NCBI RefSeq assembly: GCF_004027225.2 | Contig: NC_044277.2 | Span: 88,176,283-88,240,282 of the forward strand | DNA length: 64,000 nt | Reading direction: 5' to 3' | DNA from: Strigops habroptila | Taxonomy: Eukaryota; Chordata; Aves; Psittaciformes; Psittacidae | Part shown: piece after piece, positions 34,927-47,984 of the stretch | How the letters are laid out: each line of letters starts with the position of its first letter | How positions within the stretch are numbered: the stretch's first letter is position 1 | Program-made: the position numbers and the translations under genes | The notes under the pieces: generated by a model | The model's database searches: none | Told to the model about the DNA's origin: nothing | What the model saw: only the letters and a program-made list of their open reading frames with translations

Positions 34927-37900
34927 CTGCTGTTTCAGGTTGGAAATTATTTTCAATGTTTATATGACATTTTTTTTCTTTGAATGCTGCTCTGGTTTCC
35001 CCACCATTTTTTCCATCCTCCCTTTCAGTCCATAATTTATTTTTATTGGTTACAGTAAGACTGCAGGCTTTTCTACAGCTGAGCACAGCTGCTAATGTTT
35101 TGCTATTGATTCCACATGTTAGCTCAAAAGTGTATAATAATCTGTTTTAATCGTTGCCTTTGGCTTTTCCTCTTCCCACTCTGAGAAGTGCCCTCTGCCT
35201 CTGGCCTGGCATGGCCATAACCAGAAACTGATCCTAATTACATCAAACCACTCTCTGCCAAAATGCCCAAATATCCGTAACGTGTTTGAATAACAAATGT
35301 TGGGAGACAGAACTCCATCCAGCTCCCTGGAAAATGCTTCAAATTATCAACTGTAGATGTGCTGACAGGAAGAAAATCTTGTGGGCATGGTAAGAGGCTA
35401 AGCTACCTCTGGTCTGAAAGGGAATACCTCAGCAGTATGAATGTAATGCTATTTAAGCCCCCCCCTTCAAATCCCTGCAGCTCTGAGGAAGCTCCAAATT
35501 ATAACAGGACTCCTAAGGGGATGGCACATAATCAGCCCCGCTGAAAACATGTTGGGTAGTGCTAAATAAATCCCAGGTCTAATTATGTTACTGAGACTGC
35601 ATGGGGACTGCACATCTGGAAGTCCCCCCAAAAGTCCTATGGTAGTTGCAGTGAAGCACAGTCAGTTACTCCAGAGCCTATGGTAACTCAGCAGCCATCT
35701 CCAGGAAGGAGCTGTGAGAGTCCCCTCACAGCGCAGGAGTAGCCCACATTAAATCACTGCTTATTTAATCTGTCAAACTCCTTTCCTTTGGTCTAGGAGG
35801 CATCTTCCCAGGCTGGCATGAGAACCAGAGCTGTGGCATCAGATGGTAATGGCTCACCTACTGTTGCTGAGATGCAGGGCCTTCAGCTGCTCCTCAAAAC
35901 AAAGCTAATCCTTTCCCAAGAACTCAGTATATAGAAGTTATAGAAGCAAGTTGGAGTTTTGTCTGCAAATATAGAAGGTGGTGTTTTGTTGAAATAAACA
36001 AGAACTTTGCCACTGGCTTCTCTGGGGCTGTGTCTTGACTGCAGTGTCTCATTGACAACAGCAAGTATTGGGACAATTTGCACAAAATGCTCAGCACCCT
36101 GCATGATCTTTCCTACAGAAAATGACTGCTTTTTACCTCAGGAGGTGTAGTTCCTTATCCTGACATGAGTGGCACCTTTCTGAGAAGTGCTTGCCACTAC
36201 TGTCCTGATTTTAAGGTACAAACATGCAACACCTGGACCAGACCTAACTACTGGGAGCTGGCTCAGACTGTATGGCAGGTTTGAAAATAAAGCCTCTTAT
36301 CTAAACAAGAGGCTCCTGAATTTTCTTATTCTTCTGTGGTTTTCATCAATGATCCTGAAAGAAAATACCGGCGGATGCATATCACCAACAGCAAGAAAAA
36401 GCTATTTAAAGCTATTTGCATTCCTTTTTATTTTTGTTATGTTCTGTTTCTGTTATTTGATTAGTTGTCTGTCAGAAAAGAAGACGACATACTAATTACT
36501 TTTGTAATTGTTACACCAGTATAGTGCTGACAGTCAATATTACTGTGGTCTGCAGTCAGATTTCTGTATTGTTACATATTACTATGCATCAGTGATTCTT
36601 GATGATATATGAAGTGAATATTACTGGGTTTTTTTTAACTTCCTAAGGAGGCCTGAAAGCACCCTGAGAATGTGAGTGCTAATTATGTAGACCACAGAGA
36701 CAAATTTTTTCCTCTTTGCTAAAATATATCCATTAGAAAACATAGAAATCAGAAAACCTTGGATGGTCAATAGTAGCTCTGTTTAGTGTTTAAAAAAGCT
36801 TCTGGAGAGTATTATGTATTGCTAAAACTTATGGAAGAAAAGACGTTTAAATTCCTTTGTTCTGTGGAATACATATAGCTATTCTTTGATAAAATGCTCT
36901 TTTAATGTTGTGCATAAGAAATAAGTCTTTCCTTTGAAGTCAGAAGGAAGAAGTAAGGAATTAAACTTTCTGTTCTGATTCGCCCCAAATTTAGATAATT
37001 TATCTTAGAACTTTATTAAAAAGAGGATTTTAGTTTTTCAGGTTTTCTTTTCCATGTGCATGTTTTTTGTGGCTCATTGAGTCTAAATATATTCCTGTTG
37101 TCTTTGTCTAGACTGTAATTCTACCCATAGTATTGACTGACAACAAGTGGAAAAAGCAAGCTGGAGCTTTTGAGTCTCACCTCTCCTGAACTTCACTCCA
37201 GTCCAGTGACACCAGCAATAGTTTTGCTGTTGATATTTTCTGCAGTTCTGTTTGGATTTTGTGCATGACTGAGCAACAAAACTGCTGGGTCCTTCTCAGA
37301 AATTAAATTTCCAAGTGGAAACCTCTGGGGCCTTCACAATATCTCTTGTGGCTGATATTACTGAAAAAACCCATGGTTAGAACTATGGTGCAGCAACGCA
37401 CTGAGGCCCTTGAGAAGTTCAAAGTTGCTGTGTGATAGTCACGGCTCAAACACCCAGTGAGAAGGAGCATGGCTCAGGTGAAACTAGATGTGCATAGTAA
37501 TGTCCAAATCTTTCACAGCACTGCTTACCAGCAAGAGCTACAGTACAAAGAGGCATTACCGTGCTCTTAAACCTTTCAAACAAGGGATTGGTAGCATTTG
37601 AGGGCTGTAACTCTGAGTCTGTCTTTCCTTTTCCTTGCTGACGTCCAATATGACGGCCAAAATGAACCAAGGGAAAGCCACAGGAGTTCCCTTGCAAATT
37701 GTCTCAGTCCTCAGAGACCTGGGTGGAGGCACAGAAACTCTCCTCCTTCTTCAGCTCGATGGAGCATGGACTCCTTATCCTCCCGGTCTTCTGCAGAACT
37801 GATGTGTTGGTTGTCCTGTGCCGTTTCTTTTCTGGCATCTAAAAAGACTTAGGGGATGGCGACAAGGGTATGGAGCCGCTTCTGCCCAAAGAACACTGAA

Positions 37901-40900
37901 ATAAGCCAGGGTGCTTCAGACCAGGATGAAGAGGGCAGTGGGGAGAGGCACAGGTGAAATACAGGTCTGCCTAGCTCATGTAAGTGTTGGGAGGTATCAA
38001 GTGAAGCCAGAGTATCCAGTTCAGAAAAAAACAGAGTGTGTTTTTTCACAGAAGGCACAGCAATGCACTGAAACTGCCTGTTGCAGGGTGCTGCAAATGC
38101 TAATGTTAGCATGGGTTCAAGAACTGGGCACATTTGTAGATGAAAAGCATAATGATTCTGGGAGACACAGAAACCTGTTGAATTGCAGATTGATTAAAGC
38201 TGGGAGAGCGTTTGGGGAAAGTACCTTTCTATACTGCTTTATATACTGCTTTTCCTATTGTGTGTTTCTCAGCATCCACTTTTGGCCATTGTCAGATACA
38301 GGATGCTGGGCTGTATCTGTCCCAGTCCAGCTGCTCTTAGGCTCTTGTTTTACCATGCTTTTATGCAAATATCTTAAACCAGAGAAGGTCCACAGGGTAC
38401 CTGTGGAGTTGCTCAGAAAAGAAACCAACAGGGTTTCCAACTGATCCGCTCACCAATGTGTCTTATGTCATAAACTAGTCACTTTCCCAGGCTGACACCT
38501 TCTCACTATTTTCAACACTCTTACCAGGGTCCAGGCTATCAGAAGGGCCCTCATGCTGCTATCCACTTTTTTAAGCAGAAGTTGATTTTATATTTAGTGG
38601 TGCATGGAGTGTACAGATGAAATAAATCACTACTATAACCTCAGCAAGATGAATAGGTCCTGTTGAAAACTAGCAAGGAAGGCTGAATGCAAGATTAATA
38701 TGTAGTCCCAAGTTATGCTTCCCACAACTTCCATTGATTATTTGGAAAGTAAAAAAAAAACCCAAACAAACAAACAACTATGATTCCTTTTATAAATCAG
38801 ACTGAAATTCTTGTGCGATCATTCTTAAGAGAGGAAAATAATTTGTCTGGGAAGAGAGCTCTTTCACTGATTTCTGTTTGAGGGGCAAGAAGTTTAAAAG
38901 CTTCCTGTCATCACTTTAGGGTTGTTTACCAAATTCTCAAAATAAATACAGAATTCATGAATAGAAGAGTTGTGCTGCCTGGGGGCTTCTCCAGGCTAGA
39001 AGGTCAACATGGGCAATAGGAAAGGATCAGCAGTTTTTTAGTTTCTCCCACCTTTGGCTCTGAGGCTGATTTATACCCGTGAATAGGTGACTCTCACTGT
39101 GCTTATTGTAAAGGTGGAACAGTAAAGGTCTCTTTTCTGAGAATTTGATATGGAATTGGCATCAAGAAGTTCTTCAAAGTTCAGGGACTGGGTGAAGGGT
39201 AGACTGTAAGCATATGGTGTGTTGTGTGATGCTTTGCTGTTGGAAGATCGTCCTTGCAATGGGATGGGTTAGACCTTATTGGTTCCTCTGTTTCCCCTAT
39301 TTTGTACTTAGAAGTGACCATCTAATCTTACATCATTTCCTTAGCTGCATGGTAGATGATGTCCTTGAAGAGATGTGCTTTCTGGGTTAGGGGGTCTTCT
39401 TATCTGCCAGAAATCTTGCAACAGGATGTAAATTGTCTAATTTACACAGAACAGAGAACCACAGTGTCTTTTTTCCCTTCCCAACCAATAAAAAGTGCAG
39501 TTATTATTCATTTCCTAGTCTTCATTATGTTTTTTTCTTTTATTATTATGAGTTGTTTGGTTGGGGGTTTTTTCATTACTGCCTGTCTTTAAAGGGAAAG
39601 TACTGACCAAAATATGAATCTATAGCACGTCATCTAAAGGATGTGAAAAATTATATCCTATAAGGTCCAATGCTTTGTATTGATCTTACAGAAGAGACAA
39701 ATCTCATGGGTCAAAGTTGAAGTGATACGGACAAGCAAAATCAATAATAATTTTAAAAATAGGCATTTTTTTCCTTTTCTTTTACTAATTCATGAAAAAA
39801 AACCACAAGAGCACCATAAGACTTGCACACTATTGATGTTTTACAGATTGCTATGTGTTTTTTTAAATTAATTATATTTTGGAAAATATTTTTGCTAACA
39901 TCTAGTAGGCAAAAAGGTATTTTTCAAAGCTGAAATCAAGCATTTCTATCACAATAGACCTGGCTTCTCTTGTGTCATGACTAGTACAAGGTTTTTTGAT
40001 ACCTTGAACACATAAATTATAGCCTTCCTTCTTTCTTCAGTAGCAGAATTGCCTGTGACAGGAGAGAAGCTCTGACATCTCGTGGTGAATCTCATTGAGT
40101 AGTTTCTGACTCAGCTGTTCCTGTCTCCCCATGCCTTTCCCCATGCCCTCTGTAGGCAAAAGCAGAAGGTAACAAGTATCGGTACCCTTCTAACTGGCTT
40201 GTTCTCAGTCTGTTATAATAATGCAGTCCCATCTTCATCACCATGTTAAGATAAATTAGCTGAATAAACATATTCTTTTCTTCCTGTGCTCTTGGGACGG
40301 TAGGTCCTAGTGGGGAAGGAATCTACTTAGCCAGGTAGGCTGATGGAGGTGGTAACCCTTTAAGCAGTAATCTTCAGAAGTTTCCTGAGGCAATGCCTGT
40401 GAAAAATGATTTTTGCTACTGCAGACCTGCCTGTATTTTCTGGATGCTTGTCCTTTTATTTACTTAGTCTTTCTAGATGTGGAGAGATCTAGATTTTTCT
40501 TTATTTAACACGAAAACAGATCCTTTGATCTGAAATTTCTTGAAACCTTTCAGTCACTGAATTTAGAGTAAAGCTATTTACTCTAATTTAGAGTAAAGAT
40601 TTAGAGTAAAGCTATTACTTGGGAAACCTTGTAGTCACTGAGGATCTTGATCGGGTGTCTGGCCACCGGGTATGGGATAGGAGGCATACTGTCCTATCTG
40701 CCCTTAAAGAAAGTCAAAACCTAGGAGATATCTCCTTAGTTGAAATTATTCCAGAGCTTCACTGACTCTCAGAAGCTGCTTTGGATTTGATCTAGCATTA
40801 TTTCAGGTTTCATCAGGAAAATTTTATGCAGCTTTACCCTCTTATGCCCTCTTTGCCAGCACACAGAAATTTAGTTGAGAGCTGCTTAGCTTTTTTGTTT

Positions 40901-41828
40901 TCCTCTTAGGAAAATTAAGCTGTTGTGGATTTATGCTATGTACAAATAAACCTAATCTACACATTAAAGAGGTCTCTCAGTAGTAATTTCCCCCCTCAGT
41001 AGCGATTTTCATGACACCCACTCATCAGTGTCCACCTTCTTGAATACCTATGTGTGCTGGCATGATCCCACTAGTGTCTGTGTTGATGACTAAAATGGAG
41101 GCTACCATTCTACAACCTATGCCAGAAAAACATTTTTGTTGGCAGGCGCCCTGGAGACAGATCATTCATTTCAAAAATATAAAATAAAATTATAAAAATT
41201 ATAAAACAGATTTGAATTATTTTGTTAACGAGCTCAGGAAAATGCTGCTTCTCCATTTTCCCCTCTTTCAGTAAGTACTCCTAGTATTTTGTTTCTTCCT
41301 ATGTCTTGTGTTGTGACCTCTAGCTTGAAGAGAATAAAAATGGACATAGACCAGGATGAGTTCTTTCACTGGCAAAATTTTGGCTTGCTGTTAAATACTG
41401 ATATTATTTAAAGAAGTCCTCAAAATGTGCTCTGTACTGAATAGACCAGCGGGGAAAATGTCACCCCTAAGAGTCTTTTTAGCTTCTACTAAGGGACTAT
41501 TGCAAAGAGCATGCCTTGCACCTTTGTGTAGGATAACTTGCTAACCAGAGACCATGTGCGTGGATGCTGGAGACAGGGGAGGAGAATCCCACACACCTAA
41601 TTACAGCCCTTAGTATTACACAGTGTTTAAAAACCATTAAACAAATAATTGTTTAATTTCAAAGCTCTTCTAATTGAACATTAGTCACACACTCTCCCTT
41701 GCCCTCTATTTGCTGTGTTAAAAATCACAACCCTAAAAGAGCTTTCTTGAAAGATTCCATAATTAAGCAGCCACTTAGTCCAGGAGAGTCAAATTCCTTT
41801 CCCAGGAACAGCAAATGTGCCTTCAGGT
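34927..41828. other. Long unique non-coding stretch
   Basis: No gene is recognised. The longest open frame, 177 codons at 37911-38444 (plus), has no domain, no matching exon boundaries and an opposing 94-codon frame over its first part. Its composition looks like chance. Simple sequence at 38751-38777 (A10 then CAAA units). A small tandem of ATACTGCTTT units lies at about 38230-38252. Confidence 0.65.
40561..40611. repeat. Three copies of ATTTAGAGTAAAG with a 10-bp hairpin
   Basis: ATTTAGAGTAAAG occurs at 40561-40573, 40586-40598 and 40599-40611. The first copy also pairs with the bases between the first and second copies. TTAGAGTAAA (40563-40572) and TTTACTCTAA (40577-40586) are perfect inverted copies around GCTA. 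It looks like a small local duplication with hairpin potential. Confidence 0.85.
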
Positions 41829-41867
41829 GAAGAGTTACACCAGTGTAGCCAGTGGCAAAATCCAACC
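41829..41867. repeat. Fragment of the GAGTTACACCAGTGTA dispersed repeat
   Basis: AGAGTTACACCAGTGTAGCC followed by AGTGGCAAAATCCAACC matches half of the old sauropsid repeat recalled as GGAGTTACACCAGTGTAAA, followed by a GTGGCAGAAT-type stretch. It ends about ten bases before the 3' end of the neighbouring CR1, so the CR1 may have inserted into an older copy. Confidence 0.4.
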
Positions 41868-41875
41868 AAAAGTAT

Positions 41876-42601
41876 ATAGAATCCTGAATTGGTTAGGTTG
41901 GAAAAGACTTTTAGGATTATCGAGTCCAACCATTAACCTAGCACTGCCAAGTCCACCACTAAACCCATGTCCCTGAGCACCGCATCTGCATATCTTTTAA
42001 ATCCTTAAAGGGATGGTGACTCTATCACCTCCCTGGGCAGCCTGTTCCAATGCTTGACAATCCTTTTGGTGAAGACATTTTTCCTAATATGCAGTCTAAA
42101 CCTCCCCTGGCGCAGCTCGAGGCCATTTCCTCTTGTCCTATCACTTGTTACTTGGAATAAAAAACCAACACCCTCCTTGCTACAGCCGCCTTTCAGGTAG
42201 CTGTAGAGAGTGATAAGGTCTCCCCTGAGCACCCTTTTCTCTAGACTAAACAACCTCAGTTTCCTCAGCTGTTCCTCTTCAGACTTGTGCTCCAGACCCT
42301 TCACCAGCTTTGTGGCCCTTCTTTGGACCCACTCCAGCACCTTAATGTCTTTCTTGTAGTGAGGGGCCCAGAACTGAACACAGTATTCACAGTGCAGCCT
42401 CACCAGTGCTGAGTATAGGGGGACGATGACTTCCCTGGTCCTGCTGGTCACACTGTTTCTCATACAGGCCAGGATGCTGTTGGCCTTCTTGGCTGCCTGG
42501 GCATACTGCTGGCTTATATTGAGATAGCTGTCCAAAACCACCTCCGTTTCCTTTTCTGGCCCGCAGCTTTCCCCAGCCACTCTTCCCCAAGCCTGTAGCA
42601 T
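41876..42601 (-). mobile_element. CR1 LINE 3' fragment with open reverse-transcriptase end
   Basis: On the plus strand it reads as the reverse complement of a CR1 3' region: TCGAGTCCAACCATTAACCT, CACTGCCAAGTCCACCACTA, GGGCAGCCTGTTCCAATGCT, CTCTTGTCCTATCACTTGTT, CTTGTAGTGAGGGGCCCAGA and CACTCTTCCCCAAGCCTGTA at the far end. The terminal octamer tail is reduced to one decayed unit near 41876. The 5' truncation is at about 42601. It belongs to the same broad subfamily as the 31.5 kb copy, with opposite orientation. The whole reverse-transcriptase end is open for 198 codons; see the separate entry. Confidence 0.96.
42005..42601 (-). pseudogene. CR1 reverse transcriptase C-terminal fragment (198 codons open)
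   Basis: The translated minus strand carries the signature of the end of the CR1 pol protein (ORF2). It has [20 protein letters not shown], then PLYSALVR and [20 protein letters not shown], then [41 protein letters not shown] and [33 protein letters not shown]. This part lies after the catalytic palm motifs, so the fragment lacks the FADD-type active site and the N-terminal endonuclease. Roughly the first ten codons appear out of the ancestral frame because of a two-base insertion near 42571. The frame ends at TAA (42005-42007), where related copies have a GAG-type codon. The start ATG is incidental. A fossil, not a functional gene. Confidence 0.9.
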
Positions 42602-45600
42602 TTAAAAAGTGCAGTGGGAAGTGGATGGAAGGAGCGTAACAGAGCAGATTGAAGTGGAGAAAGAAAAACAATAGGTACAAATTTCTATCAGTTTCCTCAG
42701 GCATCCATAGCAGCTGCTTAATGATACATGTATCATTATATCTTGGAGTAGTTGGAGGGCAGAAGCAGACTTGATTACACTACAGACAATTGTTTCACAA
42801 TAATTCTGGACCATTTTTCATTAGCTGTCTCCCCTCAGAGCAAAACAAGGGATAATTTAAAAAAAAAAAAAAATCTTATACCTCTAGAAGGTTGTCCAAC
42901 AGTTAAAGATTTTTAATAATTCATCATGCGAAACATCTTGAGCTAAATACGAAATTTCCCAGCAATAACAACAAAAAGATGAATGAAAGGAGCTGAGGTT
43001 AACTTGTTCTCATAGAAACAAAAGGGTAAATAAAAAGAATGATGCTATCACTTTTCGGTGATTTATCAGTACATTTTTATTACATCCTTCGCTTTGACAT
43101 GTTTTGTCACTCGGTCTGTTGAGCCAGACCAGTTCATTCCAAGCAAGCTGATTAAGTAACTGATTAAAACAAAGCAGCAGATTTGTCTGCCTATAGTCAT
43201 TTACCATCACACAAGCAGTAGGTGGCAGGCCTTATTGGTGAGTGCAGCTACCAACATTACCTTTTAGGAAAAATAAGGACTTTTGGCTTTGATCACCTGG
43301 CCTCGCTCACCAGATCACAAGGTGATATGGCTTAGTGGTGTGAGCAACAACTTTTATGGCAATTGCTATGTTTTCTTGCTTTTAAATCATCTTTAAAAAG
43401 AGATGACTCATTCAGAATAACATTTAAATGTGGGGCTCTTGACTTCATTAGATGGGCTTAATGTACACAGTTATGAGCAAGCAAAAATTTGTAGGAGGGG
43501 AAGCCTTGTTACTTATTTTAGGTCTGCTTTCCAAGACACACTGTGATTGCTTCTCAGGGAAACTAAAGGTGACTAAGGCCTAAGTCCAGGTTTTTAAAGT
43601 CCTGAAAATTATATGGCCAGAAATTGTGAGTGCTGTTCAATGGCAGCTTCTTTAGAGGAGGACTTCAAGTATAAATGAGGTGATGGGAGCTGAAGTGCAA
43701 GGAGCCATTTCAACAATGGTAACAGCAATTGCCTGCTACCCCAAGGATGGGGAACACCTTCTGTGGGAATCAGAGCTGGGATACAAAGCTGAAGCGAAAG
43801 ACCTGCTGCTACAGACTTGCTGTTCATGCTGCTGAGAGGAAGACAAAGTTGTTAGTGACTGCAGGTTCTCCCCAGAAATAGCTTCTGTCTTCTGACCTCT
43901 CTCTCAGAAGTGGGAGCCAGCTTGGATTTCCAGCACAGACAAAGCAGGTGATAGTGGTGGTATGCATCATTTGGCATTTGTTCCCAAAGCCTATTTTGGG
44001 TGCCTGAGGATGAAGCTAGATACCTAGAGTTTACCAAAGCGTATTAGAGAAGTGAAATGAATGGAAGTGAGAGTAGGAGACTTTAATCAACATCCGTGAT
44101 TTCGAATATGCCATGAGGATTCTATCTGCCTGCCTGCCATAGTGTGTGCTTAGACACAACAGGTTCTTCCTGCAACATGTTTGGGATACAGCTGTGATGA
44201 GTCAGTGCACTATCTGTCTGCCTTTTTGAAATTCCTAAACTTGGGAAGTCAAAACAAGAGGCCACTGTTATTCAAGATCCCAGTGTGGGACATCCTTATG
44301 CACAATAATGTATCCCAGGAGTTCTGTTTCCAAGATCTGGTCTTGCGATCAGAACAACGTGTAGTGGCTGCTCCAAGTGGCATAAATGCTAAATACTGAT
44401 TCTTCATCTGTGGATAGAAAATGCATTTTTTCTTTCCAAAGAGGACCACAAATTTTTAAATTACACACACACAAAAAAATCTTGTATCCCTTAGGTGTTG
44501 AGTCCTTAAAATATTGAAATGAGATGATATACATTAAATGCATCCAGATTCCCTACTTTGATTTGGTTATTGATAAAACTAAAAGCACTTCCAAATAATG
44601 CTTCATAAAACTGCTGGTTTAGCAAGTGATTCTGCAATCAAATGTGTTTTGAAGTTCTGGGTCCTTTTTGAAATGAACTGATAATTGCATTGCAACCCAG
44701 ACACTTCTTTAATCTTATTCAGTTCAACATTGTCTTGTTTGAAGATTGTAGTTTCAGTAGGTTTTCAGAGAAAAGGAAGATAGCAGCTAACTACAGAACA
44801 CAGCAAACTGTAAAACATCTTGCCATGTTCACTTTTCCATTGCCCTAGCAATTGATGCTATTGCTTCTCTTGCCCTGTGAGTTATAGCTTTAGTAAAGCA
44901 TTGCCAGATTCAAGTCAGCAGGCCTCTGCTGGCACTGTAGAATGACAATTCTTATCTGTTTTCTATAGCCTGACATTTTCAGTAAGGCCTGGAAGGTTTG
45001 ATTAATAGGGTTTTTCAAAAGGGAGCTACAATATAAAACACTGAAATATGGAATAAGCACAGTGCAGAGAACCCATGTCACATTAAATGTTACCAAAGCA
45101 ATTTCTAGGAGACTAATTATTCACAATAGATAACTAAATTGTAAATCTCTATTACAAGTGGGGGATTGAATGTGAGTTTCCTTGGAAAGCAGTTCTCAAG
45201 TCTGCTACTTTAATAGCTAATACATAAAGAAAATGGTAGATGTGCCAGAGGCTTTGGAAGATGAGAGGTCAAAAGATGAATGGACAATAACTCCTGGATT
45301 CATTCACTCTGCAAATCCTAAAAAGATGTATTTGCATTACAAAATGCCTGATAGACTTTTTTTTAAAGTCTTGTATTGAAAGCATTCTGATATAATAATG
45401 CCTTATGACTATTGCTAGCTAGAGAAAGGATGAAGGGACTGACATCAGAAGAGGGGCATCTAGATATGCTTGAGGGTGCTTAGCTGGATTTTCAAAGAAT
45501 AGTGATAATCAGGTACTTGCTAAAATTCTTTGGCCTGCCTTGTAGGTGTAAGGTCCCTTCTAGGATGGTAATTGTGCCTGCTAATGCCCCTGTGAAATCC

Positions 45601-46401
45601 TGCATCCTACCACTTGTCCTTTCTATTTAGAGGCATTTTGTGAGACAAGAGGAAGGGTTGTGGACAATGCCTATGAGAAAAGGCTCTCTGAAATATCCTT
45701 TTGGGATAGTTCATGCCACATTTCTCGCTTTTATTCTCTAGATTGCTGATCAGCCTTTGAATGTTCTTATTTACTACTAAGTAGTTTTTAATAAGTAAAC
45801 AATGCATTGTGGATCAAACTGTATGTCTGGCCATAGTTTTCCTGTTATTACTTCTGCTGTCCTTCTTTGTTATTGCTTCTGTTATCATTTGCCATGTAAA
45901 TATATGGAGACTTACCAATACAAGACAATGTGCTATGCAACTGGAAGTGTATTCCTAAGAAACAGGGATGTAACTGTACTCTAGGGTGGCCGAACTCTTC
46001 TTTCTGGATTGAAGGGTATCATCCAGCAAAACGTTCTTGAAGAAGCTCTTACTCCTTTATGGAAGTGTTAAAGGGCGAAACTCTTCAGACCATACCAGGG
46101 AAGTATCTTAATTTCCTTCCTGGTGTCTGTCTGTGCAGCTGTGAGAGGAAATAAATGCAGTAAGGTTATCTCTGGCAAAGCATATATCATAAATGGGCCT
46201 TCAACTCTTGGAGCTGTTGAGAATTAATAAGAAATGTTTATGTAAAGAGTAATTGCATTAAATATGACAAATGTAGATAGGGTGGAGGAGAGTTGGATTG
46301 TTTCTACTTCTGAAGGAATATGTGAACTTTCGGGAGTTCACTGGATTGGAGCAATTTTGCAAATTCCATTATTCTTTGCCATCAACATTAATGTGAGGGT
46401 T
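42602..46401. other. Unique non-coding sequence
   Basis: No gene is recognised. There is an A-run at 42859-42873. A block at about 43040-43345 keeps four CpGs (TTCGGT, TTCGCT, CTCGGT, CTCGCT), and might be under constraint. Open frames are 60 to 73 codons and occur on both strands. Confidence 0.65.
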
Positions 46402-46414
46402 GGGGGGGGGGGGG
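46402..46414. repeat. Poly-G tract (G13)
   Basis: Thirteen consecutive G in an otherwise AT-rich area. A single G-run alone does not make an intramolecular quadruplex, so no structure is claimed. Length may be a sequencing or assembly soft spot. Confidence 0.9.
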
Positions 46415-46704
46415 AGTTCTATTTATAGACAACATTGATCTGTATAATTGACAAAGAGCAAAACCAGTACCTTTGGCTAGGTAGTGACCATGATGATGCT
46501 CTCACATTTCTGTATTGTGATGGTGTAGGGTTGTGTTACCTGAAGAATCATTTGTATAGTTGATGGATTGCATGGTCTTTAAGCAATAGATGACCTATTC
46601 TGTTGCCTTGACCTAGATTTAATCTGGGCCTAGGCTAGAGAAGCTGAATTGGTCTGGTCGAAGCTGAATTTCAGGACTTTGTAGGTTTTTCAAGTAGTCT
46701 GCTC

Positions 46705-46731
46705 TAACAGGCAGGATGATTCTGCCTGTTA
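46705..46731. repeat. Perfect 10-bp hairpin TAACAGGCAG / CTGCCTGTTA
   Basis: The inverted copies (46705-46714 and 46722-46731) are separated by seven bases. Just upstream GAAGCTGAATT is repeated at 46640 and 46660. No gene context gives it a role. Confidence 0.9.
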
Positions 46732-47984
46732 TACTGTTTATGTGAATATTTTGGACATGACCATAGCAGGTTATGGCTAATGTGCATGAACTCTGCAGCA
46801 GAGCTTGTGCAATAAGTCTTAGAAAGCACTGGGCAACTGTGTGCCTGGTGGTGCCACATTATAATTTTAATTTTTATTTGTGGCAATCTTTGCATTGACT
46901 AGTGATTGTTGAAACCCATCTGTGCTATCCTTGCTTTTGGTGAGGCGGCCTCTGTCAAGCACAAAGTCCCAGCAGTGAGAAGGCATAAAATGGGCTGTGG
47001 ATGAAAAAAAAAAACCCAATATTTCCAGTGATTTTTCTTCCCTTCCTTCTAAGAACTCATTCAAGAGTCTGTTAGTAATTTGTTCAACAGTCCGCATGTA
47101 TGCAGTGATAGAAAAATGAAATCTTCTCAGAGCTTTTTGAATTAACAATTATTTACTTCCCTGTAAGTGTCACAAAGCAGTGAAATAAACTTTCTGAGAA
47201 AGGTGTCCTCTAGTCATACAGTTGAGGTGGAGCCAACTCACTCCAGAAATGTGATGAAACATACACCAGGGATGTGGAGCCACTGGGGTGCTGCTGAGTG
47301 ACTTCCTTCTAGTATTAAATAATGAAATTAATATAAGATTTTTCTAAAGTGAGACTGCCAGAACAGGTTGTGAGTGATACCGATGTCTTCTGGGACCAGC
47401 ACATAATAATGTGTTCTGGTCATGTCCTTATATTATACAGAAAAGTTGAAATCTAGGATTATAAATTGTTCTGCTAGCTGCTATTATCCATACTAAATGA
47501 TTTCTTGATACGTCAGAAAACTAATGCACAACTAAGAAAATGCCATTGCTATGTCTTGTGCAAAACACCTTGTAATATCATCAGCTACAGCAAATAAGTT
47601 TATTTTACTGCAGAATTGCATATTTTAATTGATGGTTAAAGATCATTCATTTTAATATCTTTATTATATAAACATACAGAATGGCTAAAGTAGAAGTAAG
47701 ACCATTCTGAGTTGCATTTTTTTTTTTTTTCTTTATTTATGTTCAGACTCTATTTTTTAATATATTTAGTTGTGGAAACAGTAACATACTTTTTAAATAA
47801 ACTTAGCCCAGCACCATGAGAAAAGGGAAGAAGGTTTTGAAGAGGGATTTACATTTTTGCCAAAAAATGACTCAGCAATTTGCATTTGCAAGGAAGCAAT
47901 AGTGGGGGTTTTTCTGAATAAACCATTGCATTGAAAGTTGATTTGTTCCAGGGAAAGAGCTGAAATTAGTTACTAACATGCAAT
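46732..47984. other. Unique non-coding sequence
   Basis: No gene is recognised. A-run near 47007-47015 and a T14-type run at about 47719-47732. The 93-codon minus frame at 46867-47148 contains a Phe run from the A-tract. Confidence 0.65.

Noticed and set aside
37911..38444. 177-codon plus-strand open frame, the longest outside CR1
   Set aside because: No domain, no family resemblance, an opposing 94-codon frame over the same bases, and a composition like chance ORFs of AT-rich DNA.
42387..42704. 105-codon minus-strand frame
   Set aside because: It is an alternative frame over the CR1 reverse-transcriptase remnant and its flank.
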